NCBI RefSeq assembly: GCF_000723165.1
Contig: NZ_HG322949.1
Location: 3,934,335 to 3,998,334 of the forward strand
Origin: Janthinobacterium agaricidamnosum NBRC 102515 = DSM 9628
GTDB lineage: Bacteria; Pseudomonadota; Gammaproteobacteria; Burkholderiales; Burkholderiaceae_D
Direction: 5' to 3'
DNA length: 64,000 nt
Part shown: piece by piece, positions 17,789 through 25,866 of the stretch
Layout: every line of letters begins with the position of its first letter
How positions within the stretch are numbered: position 1 is the first letter of the stretch
The notes under the pieces: generated by a model
Databases searched by the model: none
Told to the model about the DNA's origin: nothing
The model's input: only the letters and a program-made list of their open reading frames with translations
Position numbers and translations under genes: made by a program

Positions 17789-17804
17789 GCGTGATTACTC
17801 ACGC
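17789..17804. promoter_or_regulatory. Candidate operator before the SDR gene
   Basis: GCGTGA-TTAC-TCACGC, perfect six-base arms. Its core TGATTACTCA repeats the core of the larger inverted repeat at 17664-17709 with four bases fewer. Likely bound by the TetR regulator encoded at 18767-19342 (inference). Confidence 0.5.
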
Positions 17805-17816
17805 AATTGGAAACTC

Positions 17817-18668
17817 ATGAAAAAAGGTATTGCTTTAGTCACTGGCGCCTCCGCAGGTATCGGTGCGGAAACGGCGCGTCGTCTGGCGGCGGCAGGTTTT
17901 ACGACGTATGCGGCGGCGCGCAGGGTCGACAAAATGGACAACTTGACAGCGCTTGGTATCAAGGTGCTGCCGCTCGACATCACCGATACCGGCTCGATTG
18001 CCGCCTGCCTGGCCGCCATCCGCTCCGAGAGCGGCGACATCGACGTGCTGGTCAACAACGCCGGCTACGGCTCCTACGGCGCGGTCGAGGAAGTGCCGAT
18101 GGCGGAAGCGCGGCGCCAGTTCGAGGTCAACCTGTTCGGCCTGGCGGCGCTGACGCAGCAAGTGATCGCGCCGATGCGCCGCAAGCGCTGGGGCCGCATC
18201 ATCAATATCTCGTCCACCGGCGGCGTCGCCGCGACGCCGTACGGCGCCTGGTATTACTCAAGCAAGTTTGCGCTGGAAGGCTATTCCGCCGCGCTGCGCC
18301 AGGAATTGGCGCCGTTCGGCGTCGATGTCAGCGTCATCCGTCCCAGCGGCACCAAGAGCGAATGGGGCGCCATCGCGACGCAAAGCCTGCTGGCCAACTC
18401 GGCGCATGGCCCGTATGCCGAGGCGGTCAAACCGATGGTGGCACTCTTCGACAAATCCGCCGCCCTGGAAGGAAACAGTGCGCTGCAAATACCGGCCAGC
18501 GTGATTGCCGACATGATCGTCAAAGCGGCGCTGGCAAAACGCGCCAACAGCGCCTACAACGCGCCGGGCGCCGGCAAGATCAGCATCTTCCTGCGCTGGC
18601 TGTTAAGCGACCGGCTGCACGACGCGATGGTGCGGACCGCGTTTGGCATGCCCAAAAGCATGGCTTGA
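17817..18668 (+). CDS. Short-chain dehydrogenase/reductase
   Basis: 283 residues, classical SDR: cofactor motif TGASAGIG near residue 10, NNAG motif (VLVNNAGYGSYG), catalytic Ser in NISSTGG and YxxxK (YYSSKFALEGYSAALRQEL). The substrate is unknown. The ATG at 17817 is chosen because it begins directly with the Rossmann strand; the ATG at 17787 would lie within the candidate operator. Followed on the same strand by a TetR regulator, a common self-regulated pair. Confidence 0.9.
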   Translation: MKKGIALVTGASAGIGAETARRLAAAGFTTYAAARRVDKMDNLTALGIKVLPLDITDTGSIAACLAAIRSESGDIDVLVNNAGYGSYGAVEEVPMAEARRQFEVNLFGLAALTQQVIAPMRRKRWGRIINISSTGGVAATPYGAWYYSSKFALEGYSAALRQELAPFGVDVSVIRPSGTKSEWGAIATQSLLANSAHGPYAEAVKPMVALFDKSAALEGNSALQIPASVIADMIVKAALAKRANSAYNAPGAGKISIFLRWLLSDRLHDAMVRTAFGMPKSMA

Positions 18669-18766
18669 AAATTGATGCCAGGCATAGCGTCAACTCGCGG
18701 CGGCTTGTCCAAATCCCGGGCAAGCCGCATAATTGAGCATTCAGTCACTCACCAATCACCCATGTC

Positions 18767-19342
18767 ATGGCACGTCCTAAAAGCGAAGAAAAACGCCACG
18801 CCATCCTCGATGCGGCCACCAATGTGTTCGCGGAACAAGGGATAGGCGCGCCGACCTCCCGCATTGCCAAGGAAGCCGGCATCGCCGAAGGTTCGCTGTT
18901 CACCTATTTTGCCACCAAGGATGTCTTGCTCAATGAGTTGTACCTGGTCTTGAAGGCAGAGTTGCGTGACGTCATGATGCCCGGCTACCCTTTGACGGAA
19001 TCGCCGCGCAACCGCGCCTGGCATACCTGGCAGGCGCTGGTGGACTGGGGCGTCGTCCATCCGCGCAAACGCCAGGTAATGGACATCCTCGGCCTGTCGG
19101 ACCGGCTGACGGATCACAGCAAGACCGCCGGCGCACTGGCGTTTGCCCCTGCCGGCGCGATGCTGACGGAAATCGTTGAAAACGGTCCCATGCGGGCATT
19201 GCCGACTGCCTTCGTCGGCGCGCTGCTCGCTTCGATGGCGGAAGCGACGATGGACTGCATGGCCCGCGACCACAGCCGCCACGAGCAATTCCGGCTCGCC
19301 GGCTTCGAGGCGTTCTGGCGCGCCGTCGGCCAGGGCAATTAA
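18767..19342 (+). CDS. TetR/AcrR-family transcription regulator
   Basis: 191 residues. N-terminal HTH: KRHAILDAATNVFAEQGIGAPTSRIAKEAGIAEGSLFTYFATKDVLLNEL. The C-terminal ligand domain is not assignable. It lies 98 bases after the SDR gene on the same strand and probably represses it, the inverted repeats at 17664 and 17789 being candidate operators. Confidence 0.9.
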   Translation: MARPKSEEKRHAILDAATNVFAEQGIGAPTSRIAKEAGIAEGSLFTYFATKDVLLNELYLVLKAELRDVMMPGYPLTESPRNRAWHTWQALVDWGVVHPRKRQVMDILGLSDRLTDHSKTAGALAFAPAGAMLTEIVENGPMRALPTAFVGALLASMAEATMDCMARDHSRHEQFRLAGFEAFWRAVGQGN

Positions 19343-19351
19343 GCGCCGATT

Positions 19352-20716
19352 CTAATATACGTCGCGCCGGTAACGCCCCGCCACTGCCAGCGCATCGAGT
19401 CCGGCGCGGCCGATGATCTGCTGCAGCGCCAGGTCGACGCCGCCGGCCATGCCGTCCAGGCTGCCGCAAATATACAGCGCGGCGCCCTGCTCCAGCCACT
19501 GTCTCAATTCGTCGGCGTTGCCCAGCAAACGGTCTTGCACATACAGCCGCTGCGGCTGGTCGCGTGAAAACACCATGTCCAGCCGCGGCAGCCAGCCATC
19601 GGCCTGCCATTGTCCGATTTCTGCGCGGTAGTGGTAATCGAACGCGGCATTGCGCTCGCCAAAGATCAGCCAATTGGACCGCTGGCCGGCCAGCACGCGG
19701 CTTTTCAGGTGGCCGCGCAAGCCGGCGATGCCACTGCCATTGCCGATCAATATCAAGGGCCGCTGTTCATTGCCATCCAGCCGGAAACGCTTATGCTGGC
19801 GCAAGCGCAACTGGATCAGATCGCCGACCACGGCTTGCGCCGTCAGCCAGCCCGAGACCAGACCCAGGCTGCCATCGGCATGGCGATGCTGGCGCACCAG
19901 CAACTGCACCCGGCCATCTTGCGGTATCGAGGCGATCGAATACTCGCGCGGCTGTCCAGGCTCCGACGGCGCGGCCACTTGCACCAGGTCGCCCGATTGC
20001 CAGGCCGGCAACGCACCGGCGGCAGGCTCCAGTTCGAGGTGATACAGCGGCCGACCGGCGCTGCCTGGATTCAATAAATCCCGCTTGAGCAAGCGCCAGT
20101 CGCCGAACGCCGGCGCGCTCCAGTCCGGCGCATCGCTGGTGCCGGCCAGATGGCTCAGTTGCTGCCGCCACTGCGAAATCGCGTCCGGCGCGCTGCGGTT
20201 CACTTCGATGCGCTCGAACAGGCGCGATGCGCCCTGCCCAGCCAGCCATTGGTCCAGCGCGCGGCCGAAACCGCAGAATTGCGCATACGCACTGTCGCCC
20301 AGCGCCAGCACCGCGTAATGCAATTGCGTCAAAGGCAGTCCGCGCGCCATCAGACGTCCGGAAAAAGCGGCCGCATTATCCGGCGCATCGCCTTCGCCAT
20401 AGGTGCTGACCAGGAACAGGATGCGCTCGGCGGACTGCAAGTCAGCATCAATCAGTTCCGACAAATCGCTCAGGCGCACCGGAATGCCGGCCAGCCGCAG
20501 CGTGGCCGCGGTTTGCCCGGCCAATTCCTCGGCGTTGCCGGTCTGGCTGGCGTAGGCGACGATCCAGGCCGGCACATTGGCCAGCGCCGCCTGGGCCTGC
20601 TGCGCGGCAAGCCGCTTGCGCCGGACCCGCAAGTACGGCGCCAGGCAAACCAGCAAATATGACAGCAACAAGACCAGCAGCAACGCTTGCCGGCTCGGGT
20701 CGGAAGTAAAGATCAT
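19352..20716 (-). CDS. Membrane-anchored diflavin reductase (CysJ-like)
   Basis: 454 residues. One N-terminal membrane helix (about residues 10-28, LLLVLLLSYLLVCLAPYL), then a flavodoxin-like FMN domain (VAYASQTGNAEELA, STYGEGDAPDNA, LALGDSAYAQFCGFG) and a ferredoxin-NADP reductase domain (REYSIAS for FAD; IGNGSGIAGLRGHL, ICGSLDGMAGGVD for NADPH). It should move electrons from cytosolic NADPH through FAD to FMN at the membrane face. Its ATG overlaps the apbE stop (ATGA), so it is translationally coupled as last gene of the Fur-boxed operon starting at 23785. Partner is probably the PepSY membrane protein. Confidence 0.88.
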   Translation of the reverse strand: MIFTSDPSRQALLLVLLLSYLLVCLAPYLRVRRKRLAAQQAQAALANVPAWIVAYASQTGNAEELAGQTAATLRLAGIPVRLSDLSELIDADLQSAERILFLVSTYGEGDAPDNAAAFSGRLMARGLPLTQLHYAVLALGDSAYAQFCGFGRALDQWLAGQGASRLFERIEVNRSAPDAISQWRQQLSHLAGTSDAPDWSAPAFGDWRLLKRDLLNPGSAGRPLYHLELEPAAGALPAWQSGDLVQVAAPSEPGQPREYSIASIPQDGRVQLLVRQHRHADGSLGLVSGWLTAQAVVGDLIQLRLRQHKRFRLDGNEQRPLILIGNGSGIAGLRGHLKSRVLAGQRSNWLIFGERNAAFDYHYRAEIGQWQADGWLPRLDMVFSRDQPQRLYVQDRLLGNADELRQWLEQGAALYICGSLDGMAGGVDLALQQIIGRAGLDALAVAGRYRRDVY

Positions 20717-21720
20717 TGGTCCAGCATGCCCTGTAAATGGCTGCTCAAGTATTCTGTGAGGCGGCTGCCGTCGCGCACCACAAACCGCGCCGCCAGGCCA
20801 TGCTGTTCGGCCAGCGCCAGACCGGCCTCGATACCGAGCACGGTCAACGCGGTCGACCAGGCGTCGGCGGCCATGCATGCGGCGTGCACCACCGTCACCG
20901 AGGCCAGCTCGTTGGCGATCGGCGTACCGCAACGCGGGTCGATGGTATGCGAATAACGCTGGCCGCCGTCTTCAAAAAAGCGCCGGTAATCGCCCGAGGT
21001 GGCGACCGCCAAGCCGTGCAGCGCCAGCACCATCCCGTCTTGCTGTTCGGTGGCGCCATCGACTTGCTCCAGCGCCACCCACCACGGCTGGCCATCCGGC
21101 CGGGTGCCGGCGCCGCGCAATTCGCCGCCGACTTCCACCAGGTAATGTTTAATGCCCTGGCTTTCCAGGTAGCTCGCCAAACGGTCGACGCCGTAGCCCT
21201 TGGCCACCGCCGACAAGTCGAGCAGCAAGCCGCCCGGCTGGCGCGCGCGCCGCGCCGCCACGTCGAATTCCAGACGCCGGTCGCGCCGCTGCCGCACCGC
21301 GCAATCCACCGATGCCGCCGACGGCGGCACAAATCCGGGCTGGTCGTAGCGCTGCGTGGCGCCGAAGCCCCACAGCTTGACCAGCGCGCCGGCGCAAGGA
21401 TCATAGGCTCCGCCACTGGCGTGCGACACCTCCATAGCGAACGACAATACCTCGCAAAACGCGGCCGGCAAACAATGCCAGCTGCCGGCCGGCGCCAGGT
21501 TGAAGCGGCCCAGCGCGGAGGTATCGCTCCAGTGGCTCATCTGGGCCACCACGCTATCGAGCTGTTGTTGCAGGGCCAGTTGCAAATGATGGGTGGCACC
21601 GCGCTCGACCACCTTCACCGACCAGCTGGTGCCCATGCTCAAGCCGTGGAAATCGCGCACCGGCGCATGGGCTGGCGCCGGCTGCCCGGAAAAATGGTGA
21701 GGCAGGAGTACCCGGCGCAT
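20713..21720 (-). CDS. apbE: FAD:protein FMN transferase (ApbE)
   Basis: 335 residues. ApbE cleaves FAD and attaches FMN covalently to a Thr or Ser in the motif D-x-x-[ST]-G-A-T of extracytoplasmic electron-transfer proteins. Recognised from GLSMGTSWSVKV, the SGGAYDPCAGALVKLWGFG segment, LLDLSAVAKGYGVDRLASYL and SGDYRRFFEDGGQRYSHTIDPRCGTPI, plus the metal-binding ADAWSTALTVLG. No clear signal peptide is seen in the first 30 residues, so export is uncertain. The likely substrate is the DUF2271 protein of the same operon, which carries DGISGAT. Confidence 0.94.
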   Translation of the reverse strand: MRRVLLPHHFSGQPAPAHAPVRDFHGLSMGTSWSVKVVERGATHHLQLALQQQLDSVVAQMSHWSDTSALGRFNLAPAGSWHCLPAAFCEVLSFAMEVSHASGGAYDPCAGALVKLWGFGATQRYDQPGFVPPSAASVDCAVRQRRDRRLEFDVAARRARQPGGLLLDLSAVAKGYGVDRLASYLESQGIKHYLVEVGGELRGAGTRPDGQPWWVALEQVDGATEQQDGMVLALHGLAVATSGDYRRFFEDGGQRYSHTIDPRCGTPIANELASVTVVHAACMAADAWSTALTVLGIEAGLALAEQHGLAARFVVRDGSRLTEYLSSHLQGMLDQ

Positions 21721-21741
21721 CGTCAGACTTTATAAAAACAA

Positions 21742-22569
21742 TTATTGAGGAAGGATTTCCACCGTCGCCGCATACGTCAAGCGGCGTTCCGGCATCGCTT
21801 GCGGCTGCCCCGCCACTGCTGGCGCGGCGGCCGGCCAGCTGGTGCTGAGGAAATACATGCCCGGCGCCGGTATCGTGAACGTGATGTCGCCGTTGGCGTC
21901 GGTGGTCTGGCGAATCTCTCCCAGCACGCCGCGGTAGCGCACGCCGCCGGCCGCCAGGCTGAACGACTGCCTGGCCGCCGGCTTGCCGTCGATCAAGAAA
22001 CGCCAGGTGGCTTTTTCGCCGGTGCGCATATCGTTCGGATGGGTCACCGGCACGAATTCCAGCCCCACGCCGGTCGGCTTGAACACGTCAAAGCTGGTGT
22101 TCGATGCGCTAAAGAACGTTTCCAGGCGGCTGGTGGTGCGCGTGACTTTCAAGTCTTGCGCATCGGCCGGCACTTCTTTCTTGAATGCATCCTCAGTACC
22201 GCGCCAGCGTTTGGTTTCGCCATTCACCTTGTAGCTGGCGAACACGGTTTGCGACACCAGCGCCGCCTTGTAGGTACCCGGCTTGGCCATCTTGACGTCG
22301 AACACGCTGCGCAAACGGCCGGTGATCGCATTATCGGGCGACACCAGCGCGCCATCCGGACCGGTGATTTTCAGCGCTTCCAGGCGCAGCGGCTGATGGT
22401 CGATATCGAACAGGTCTTCGGAAATCGCCGCATCGACGGTGACCCACGGATCTTTCGATTCGACCAGCGAGCTCGACGGCACCATCCATGGCCGGTGCGC
22501 CTGCGCGCTCAGGGACAAGCCGGCCAGGGCCAGCGCCAGCAGCGGTTTATTCAGTTTGATCATCAACAT
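21742..22569 (-). CDS. DUF4198 periplasmic protein
   Basis: 275 residues with a Sec signal peptide ending SAQAHRPWMVPSSS; after cleavage the mature protein begins with His, as usual in this metal-associated family (DUF4198, related to nickel/cobalt uptake component). FTIPAPGMYFLSTSWPA near the C-terminus suggests an immunoglobulin-like/carboxypeptidase-regulatory fold. The first ATG (22569) has AAGGG at six bases; a second in-frame ATG follows two codons later. It lies 13 bases after the DUF2271 gene. It may bind metal or help the flavinylated partner. Confidence 0.85.
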   Translation of the reverse strand: MLMIKLNKPLLALALAGLSLSAQAHRPWMVPSSSLVESKDPWVTVDAAISEDLFDIDHQPLRLEALKITGPDGALVSPDNAITGRLRSVFDVKMAKPGTYKAALVSQTVFASYKVNGETKRWRGTEDAFKKEVPADAQDLKVTRTTSRLETFFSASNTSFDVFKPTGVGLEFVPVTHPNDMRTGEKATWRFLIDGKPAARQSFSLAAGGVRYRGVLGEIRQTTDANGDITFTIPAPGMYFLSTSWPAAAPAVAGQPQAMPERRLTYAATVEILPQ

Positions 22570-22582
22570 GACGGCCCTTCGC

Positions 22583-23098
22583 TTATGGTTTGAGTTGGAC
22601 GACGACAGCGCCGAGTTCTTCCTTGCCTTTTGCCGGGATGGCCTGCGCCGCTTTCGGCGGCCACTGGAATGGCACGCGCACCAGTTCGCGGCCGCCCGAT
22701 TCGCGCGCCGCCTCGACCACCACCTGGTATTCGCCGGCCGGCAATTTATTCAATTCCGCCTTGGCCGCCGGGAACGACATGCTGTGCTCGCCCGGCGCGC
22801 GGGTCGCGCCGCTGATGCCGTCCAGCGGCATGGTCAGGTCGCGGCCGCTCTTGCGCCACCACTGGCGCATGTCCTTGAGCCACTTGGTGCCGCCGTTTTC
22901 CTTCTTTTGCAAGTCATACATGACCGACAGGTTGGTCACCACTTTCTGGTCCGGCGTTTCGATCCAGGCGGCAATGTAGGGACGGTGGTATTCGGCCACG
23001 TTCAATTGCGGGATTTCAAGCTTCAAGGCCAGGTCGGCGGCCATCGCCGAACTGCCCACCAGCGGAAGGCTGAGCGCGATGGAATAGCGTAATTTCAT
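22583..23098 (-). CDS. DUF2271 periplasmic protein with flavinylation motif
   Basis: 171 residues, signal peptide ending AMAADLA. The DUF2271 body includes YHRPYIAAWIETPDQKVVTNLSVMYD, then PLDGISGATRAPG. DGISGAT (residues 93-99) is the ApbE target pattern, so FMN should be linked to Thr99. DUF2271 has been linked to ApbE and PepSY proteins as a flavinylated extracytosolic redox carrier. The frame extends upstream to a TTG, but the ATG at 23098 gives a normal signal peptide. Between the PepSY gene and the DUF4198 gene of a Fur-boxed operon. Confidence 0.9.
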   Translation of the reverse strand: MKLRYSIALSLPLVGSSAMAADLALKLEIPQLNVAEYHRPYIAAWIETPDQKVVTNLSVMYDLQKKENGGTKWLKDMRQWWRKSGRDLTMPLDGISGATRAPGEHSMSFPAAKAELNKLPAGEYQVVVEAARESGGRELVRVPFQWPPKAAQAIPAKGKEELGAVVVQLKP

Positions 23099-23119
23099 GG
23101 GAGTACCTGTCAAAAGAGA

Positions 23120-23785
23120 TTAATGAATAAACAGTAAGGCGATGGCGCAAGGAATCACGATCCCCAGGCCCACCATCGGCCAGGTCAGCGCACGCTTGGC
23201 CGCGTGGAATTTCAAGATCAACAAACCGGTCAGGCAAAACACCAGGCAGGCGACGGCGAAAAAGTCGATGAACCAATTCCAGGCCGGACCGGTATTGCGG
23301 CCCTTGTGCACATCGTTGAGCCACGAAATCCAGCCGCGGTCGGTCAACTCGTATTCCGCCGCGCCATCGTCGAGGCCGACGCGCACCCAGGCGTCGCCGC
23401 CCGCTTTCGGCAACGGCAGATAGACTTCATCGAGCGACCACTCGGCCAGGCGTCCGCCGGCATTGAGCGACCAGGTATCCTTCAGCCAGCGTTCGGCGTC
23501 GGCCGGCAACGGCTGCTTGGCGCCGTCATGGCTTGCGGCAAATTTGCGCAACTCGGCTTGCAGCGATGCCGGCACAGTTGCCTTCTTGCTGGTGACGACA
23601 GGCTTGGCCTCGATCTGGGCCGCGTGGTTCAGCGTGATGCCGGTGGCGCTGAACAAGATCATCGCCAGCAGGCAGAGCGCCGAGCTGATCCAGTGCCATT
23701 GATGCAGATTCTTCAACCAGACCGCGCGGCTGGCGTTGCGTCTGGCGCTGTCGTCGAGATCCCGGGTATGCTGCGATGTGCTCAT
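23120..23785 (-). CDS. PepSY-associated membrane protein
   Basis: About 221 residues. First membrane helix after LKNLHQWHWISSALCLLAMILFSATG, a periplasmic loop of about 110 residues resembling a PepSY domain (ending ELTDRGWISWLNDVHKGRNTG), then two helices (WFIDFFAVACLVFCLTGLLIL and VGLGIVIPCAIALLFIH). Histidines near the helix ends could hold haem, as proposed for PepSY transmembrane electron carriers. The frame extends upstream to a TTG at 23875; I chose ATG 23785 (MSTSQHTRD) because it directly precedes the conserved part. First gene of the operon, downstream of the Fur box at 23954-23972. Confidence 0.82.
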   Translation of the reverse strand: MSTSQHTRDLDDSARRNASRAVWLKNLHQWHWISSALCLLAMILFSATGITLNHAAQIEAKPVVTSKKATVPASLQAELRKFAASHDGAKQPLPADAERWLKDTWSLNAGGRLAEWSLDEVYLPLPKAGGDAWVRVGLDDGAAEYELTDRGWISWLNDVHKGRNTGPAWNWFIDFFAVACLVFCLTGLLILKFHAAKRALTWPMVGLGIVIPCAIALLFIH

Positions 23786-24159
23786 CGCCCGCCCCGGCGC
23801 TGCTGTTCCATGGCCGGCTTGCCCGGCGCGGATCGCGGACGGGCCAGGTGAAAGCGGTTCATGCACATCCTTCAAGAAAAATTAGTTCGCCGACAAAGAT
23901 GGCTGGCTGCGCTATGCATGGAGGCAAAAGCAAAAGCTGGCGTCATCACAGATGATAATGATTATCATTTAATAAGTCAACCAGGGAAGCCCGTCCAGGG
24001 CAGAGAGTTTTGTAACAGCGCTGAAACAAAGTAAAAACCTGCTGCTGTTTATTCTAAATCAAGCCCGCCTCGATCGTCCCGGATGTTTAAGGAACAATAC
24101 AATACCTTGCTACATTTTATCCGGGTAAAATATCCTCATCATTGATGAAGGAGACGACC
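23786..24159. other. Divergent control region of the PepSY operon and DUF2239 gene
   Basis: No gene. It holds the Fur box at 23954-23972 and, nearer the DUF2239 gene, a small inverted repeat ATTTTA-TCCGGG-TAAAAT (24114-24131). Confidence 0.6.
23954..23972 (-). promoter_or_regulatory. Fur box upstream of the PepSY/DUF2271/ApbE operon
   Basis: Read on the minus strand, TTAAATGATAATCATTATC matches 16 of 19 bases of the Fur consensus. It lies 169 bases before the chosen ATG of the PepSY gene. Strong indication of iron-starvation induction of the operon. Confidence 0.87.
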
Positions 24160-24735
24160 ATGTCATCCAACAAGCTGAGCGCCTTTGCCGGACATGACAA
24201 AGTGGCGAGCGGCGACTTGCGCAGCATCGCCGTCGATTTGAAAGCCATAATCGAGCACGATCCACTGGCGCAAATCCTGATTTTCGACGATATGACGGGC
24301 GCCCAGCTCGATTTGAACTTGCATGGCACGCTGGAACAAGTGTTGCAGCGCCTGCCGAGACCGCCTGTTGAGATGGCAACGCCGCGCACGGCGGGCCGCC
24401 CCAGGCTGGGCGTGGTGGCACGCGAAGTCACCCTGCTGCCGCGCCACTGGGAGTGGCTGGCCGGACAGCCGGGCGGCGCGTCGGTGGCACTGCGCAAACT
24501 GGTCGAACACGCACAGCGCGACAACAGGGAAGCCGACCAGCAACGCCAGGCGCGCGATGCCGCCTATCGCTTCATCAGTGCGATGGCGGGAAATCAAGCG
24601 GGGTTTGAAGAAGCATGCCGGGCGCTGTTTGCCGCCAAGCGGGAACAGTTTGCAGCTTGCATCGCCAACTGGCCGAGCGATATACGGCAGCAGGCATTGC
24701 GGATGGCGGCGCCCAGCTTCGGCGCCGCCGGGTGA
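24160..24735 (+). CDS. DUF2239 family protein
   Basis: 191 residues. The DUF2239 signature is clear: GRPRLGVVAREVTLLPRHWEWLAGQPGGASVALRKLV around residues 80-120. The family has no assigned function; the basic central part and short helices recall DNA- or nucleoid-associated proteins (inference). Strong ribosome site AAGGAG before the ATG at 24160 (not the upstream ATG at 24142). No signal peptide. Confidence 0.88.
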   Translation: MSSNKLSAFAGHDKVASGDLRSIAVDLKAIIEHDPLAQILIFDDMTGAQLDLNLHGTLEQVLQRLPRPPVEMATPRTAGRPRLGVVAREVTLLPRHWEWLAGQPGGASVALRKLVEHAQRDNREADQQRQARDAAYRFISAMAGNQAGFEEACRALFAAKREQFAACIANWPSDIRQQALRMAAPSFGAAG

Positions 24736-24762
24736 TTCGCCGAGTAGTTCGGCTAATAATTG

Positions 24763-25032
24763 CTACACGCCAGTACTGCCGGAGGTGTCCGGCCCGGCCT
24801 GCTGCTGGCTTTGCCCTGCGGAACCGCCCTGCCGGTGCGGCACCCGGTCGGCGCGGCGTACTTCGCCGATGGCAAACTGATCGTCGCCGATGTCGAGTCC
24901 CTGCTCGGAATCGACCAGCACGAAATTCTCCCCGGCCCGGGATAATGAACCTTGCTGCTGACTGGCCTGGCTTGGCGGATGATCCGGCGTTGCCTGGCCA
25001 CCTTGTTGATTCCCTTGATTCGGCGTAGTCAT
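24763..25032 (-). CDS. Small hydrophilic Gln/Gly-rich protein, unknown
   Basis: 89 residues, starts MTTPNQGNQQGGQATPDHPP and is rich in Gln, Gly and Ser with no hydrophobic core; a middle segment (GENFVLVDSEQGLDIGDDQF) is more ordered. AAGGAG is six bases before the ATG at 25032, a strong site. Likely an intrinsically disordered stress protein, given the neighbouring KGG-repeat gene; no family recognised. Confidence 0.65.
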   Translation of the reverse strand: MTTPNQGNQQGGQATPDHPPSQASQQQGSLSRAGENFVLVDSEQGLDIGDDQFAIGEVRRADRVPHRQGGSAGQSQQQAGPDTSGSTGV

Positions 25033-25136
25033 ATGCATCTCCTTGATGATCTGGACAGGCCCGCTGCGAACGCGGACAACCATCATGGTAGTCTACGCAT
25101 CGCATGACCGGCATAGGACTACATTAGGGATCAATG

Positions 25137-25150
25137 TAGGATTTATCCGA
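25137..25150. promoter_or_regulatory. TAGGA-N4-TCC site upstream of the small Gln-rich gene
   Basis: TAGGATTTATCCGA, 105 bases before the ATG at 25032 (minus gene). It overlaps two other dyads: CTACATT...AATGTAG (25119-25139) and TTTATC-C-GATAAA (25142-25154). Related to the sites at 14278 and 25782. Confidence 0.4.
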
Positions 25151-25185
25151 TAAAAGTGCAAACGAGAAGCAAGTTCCCGTTTGCA
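25151..25185 (-). terminator. Terminator after the KGG-repeat gene
   Basis: Arms TGCAAACG (25157-25164) and CGTTTGCA (25178-25185) with an inner GAA/TTC; on the minus strand the stem is followed by CTTTTAT. Confidence 0.7.
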
Positions 25186-25220
25186 TTCAGTTTTACTCAA
25201 CAGTATCAAACTTCAAAAAC

Positions 25221-25661
25221 TCACGTGGTGCGCGCACCGGAGCCGCCGCTTTTTTGACTGGAACCGCCCTGGTTTTGATCACGATCCCTATCCTCGTCGC
25301 GATCCAGATTGGGATTGTCGCGCGCGCCGGCGGCATTGCCGGCGTTGGCATTGGCGCTTTGGCGGTTGCCATCGTTTTTATGGCTTTGACTGCCGGCGCG
25401 GCGTGCTTCTTCAGAAGTGAATTCGTGCGCCGTGCCTTTTTCATGGGCGGCGCGTCCGCCTTCGCTGGCGATTTCACGCTGTTGTTCAGGGTCCATTGAG
25501 GCAAACCCCCGTTTGCTGGTGTCGCTCTGCTTGTTTTCGCTGGTCCGGCTGCCGCTTTGCTGGCTACCCTGGCTGCCGCCCTGCTTGACGTCCTGTTTGC
25601 TGTCCTGTTTGGTGTCTGGTTTATTATCTTGCCTGCTGCCTGATTTGTTGTCCGTGGCCAT
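25221..25661 (-). CDS. KGG-repeat stress-induced protein
   Basis: 146 residues, very hydrophilic. One to two KGG/GsiB-type motifs: RGFASMDPEQQREIASEGGRAAHEKG and TSEEARRAGSQSH, flanked by Gln/Asp/Ser-rich disordered tails. Proteins of this type are induced in general stress (B. subtilis GsiB, E. coli YciG); the biochemical role is unclear. TAAAGGAGATAATC provides a strong ribosome site. A perfect 14-bp palindrome (25697-25710) and a TAGGA-N4-TCC site (25782-25795) lie upstream. Confidence 0.88.
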   Translation of the reverse strand: MATDNKSGSRQDNKPDTKQDSKQDVKQGGSQGSQQSGSRTSENKQSDTSKRGFASMDPEQQREIASEGGRAAHEKGTAHEFTSEEARRAGSQSHKNDGNRQSANANAGNAAGARDNPNLDRDEDRDRDQNQGGSSQKSGGSGARTT

Positions 25662-25696
25662 GATTATCTCCTTTAGAAATAGTTTGCTTACCTCGC

Positions 25697-25710
25697 ACTC
25701 CGATCGGAGT
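25697..25710. promoter_or_regulatory. 14-bp palindrome upstream of the KGG gene
   Basis: ACTCCGATCGGAGT, perfect, 36-49 bases before the ATG at 25661. Could be an operator or a short leader hairpin. Confidence 0.5.
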
Positions 25711-25781
25711 AAAGCGGTAAGGAGTCGTCATGGTAGTGCGCTCCCGGGCGCTACAGAATAGGAGAACGGCACGGCCGTACG

Positions 25782-25795
25782 TAGGATGATTCCCG
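25782..25795. promoter_or_regulatory. TAGGA-N4-TCC site upstream of the KGG gene
   Basis: TAGGATGATTCCCG, 121 bases before the KGG gene ATG (minus gene). Left arm identical to the site at 14278; right arm degenerate after TCC. Confidence 0.35.
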
Positions 25796-25866
25796 CCTGC
25801 GGTGGCATGGTCAAAAGCTGTTTTTGATCGCCGGTATCGCTGTGGATGCAAGCGTATCTGGAAGAA

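Noticed and set aside
24739..24753. Small hairpin GCCGA...TCGGC after the DUF2239 gene
   Set aside because: Five-base stem with no T-run; too weak to call.
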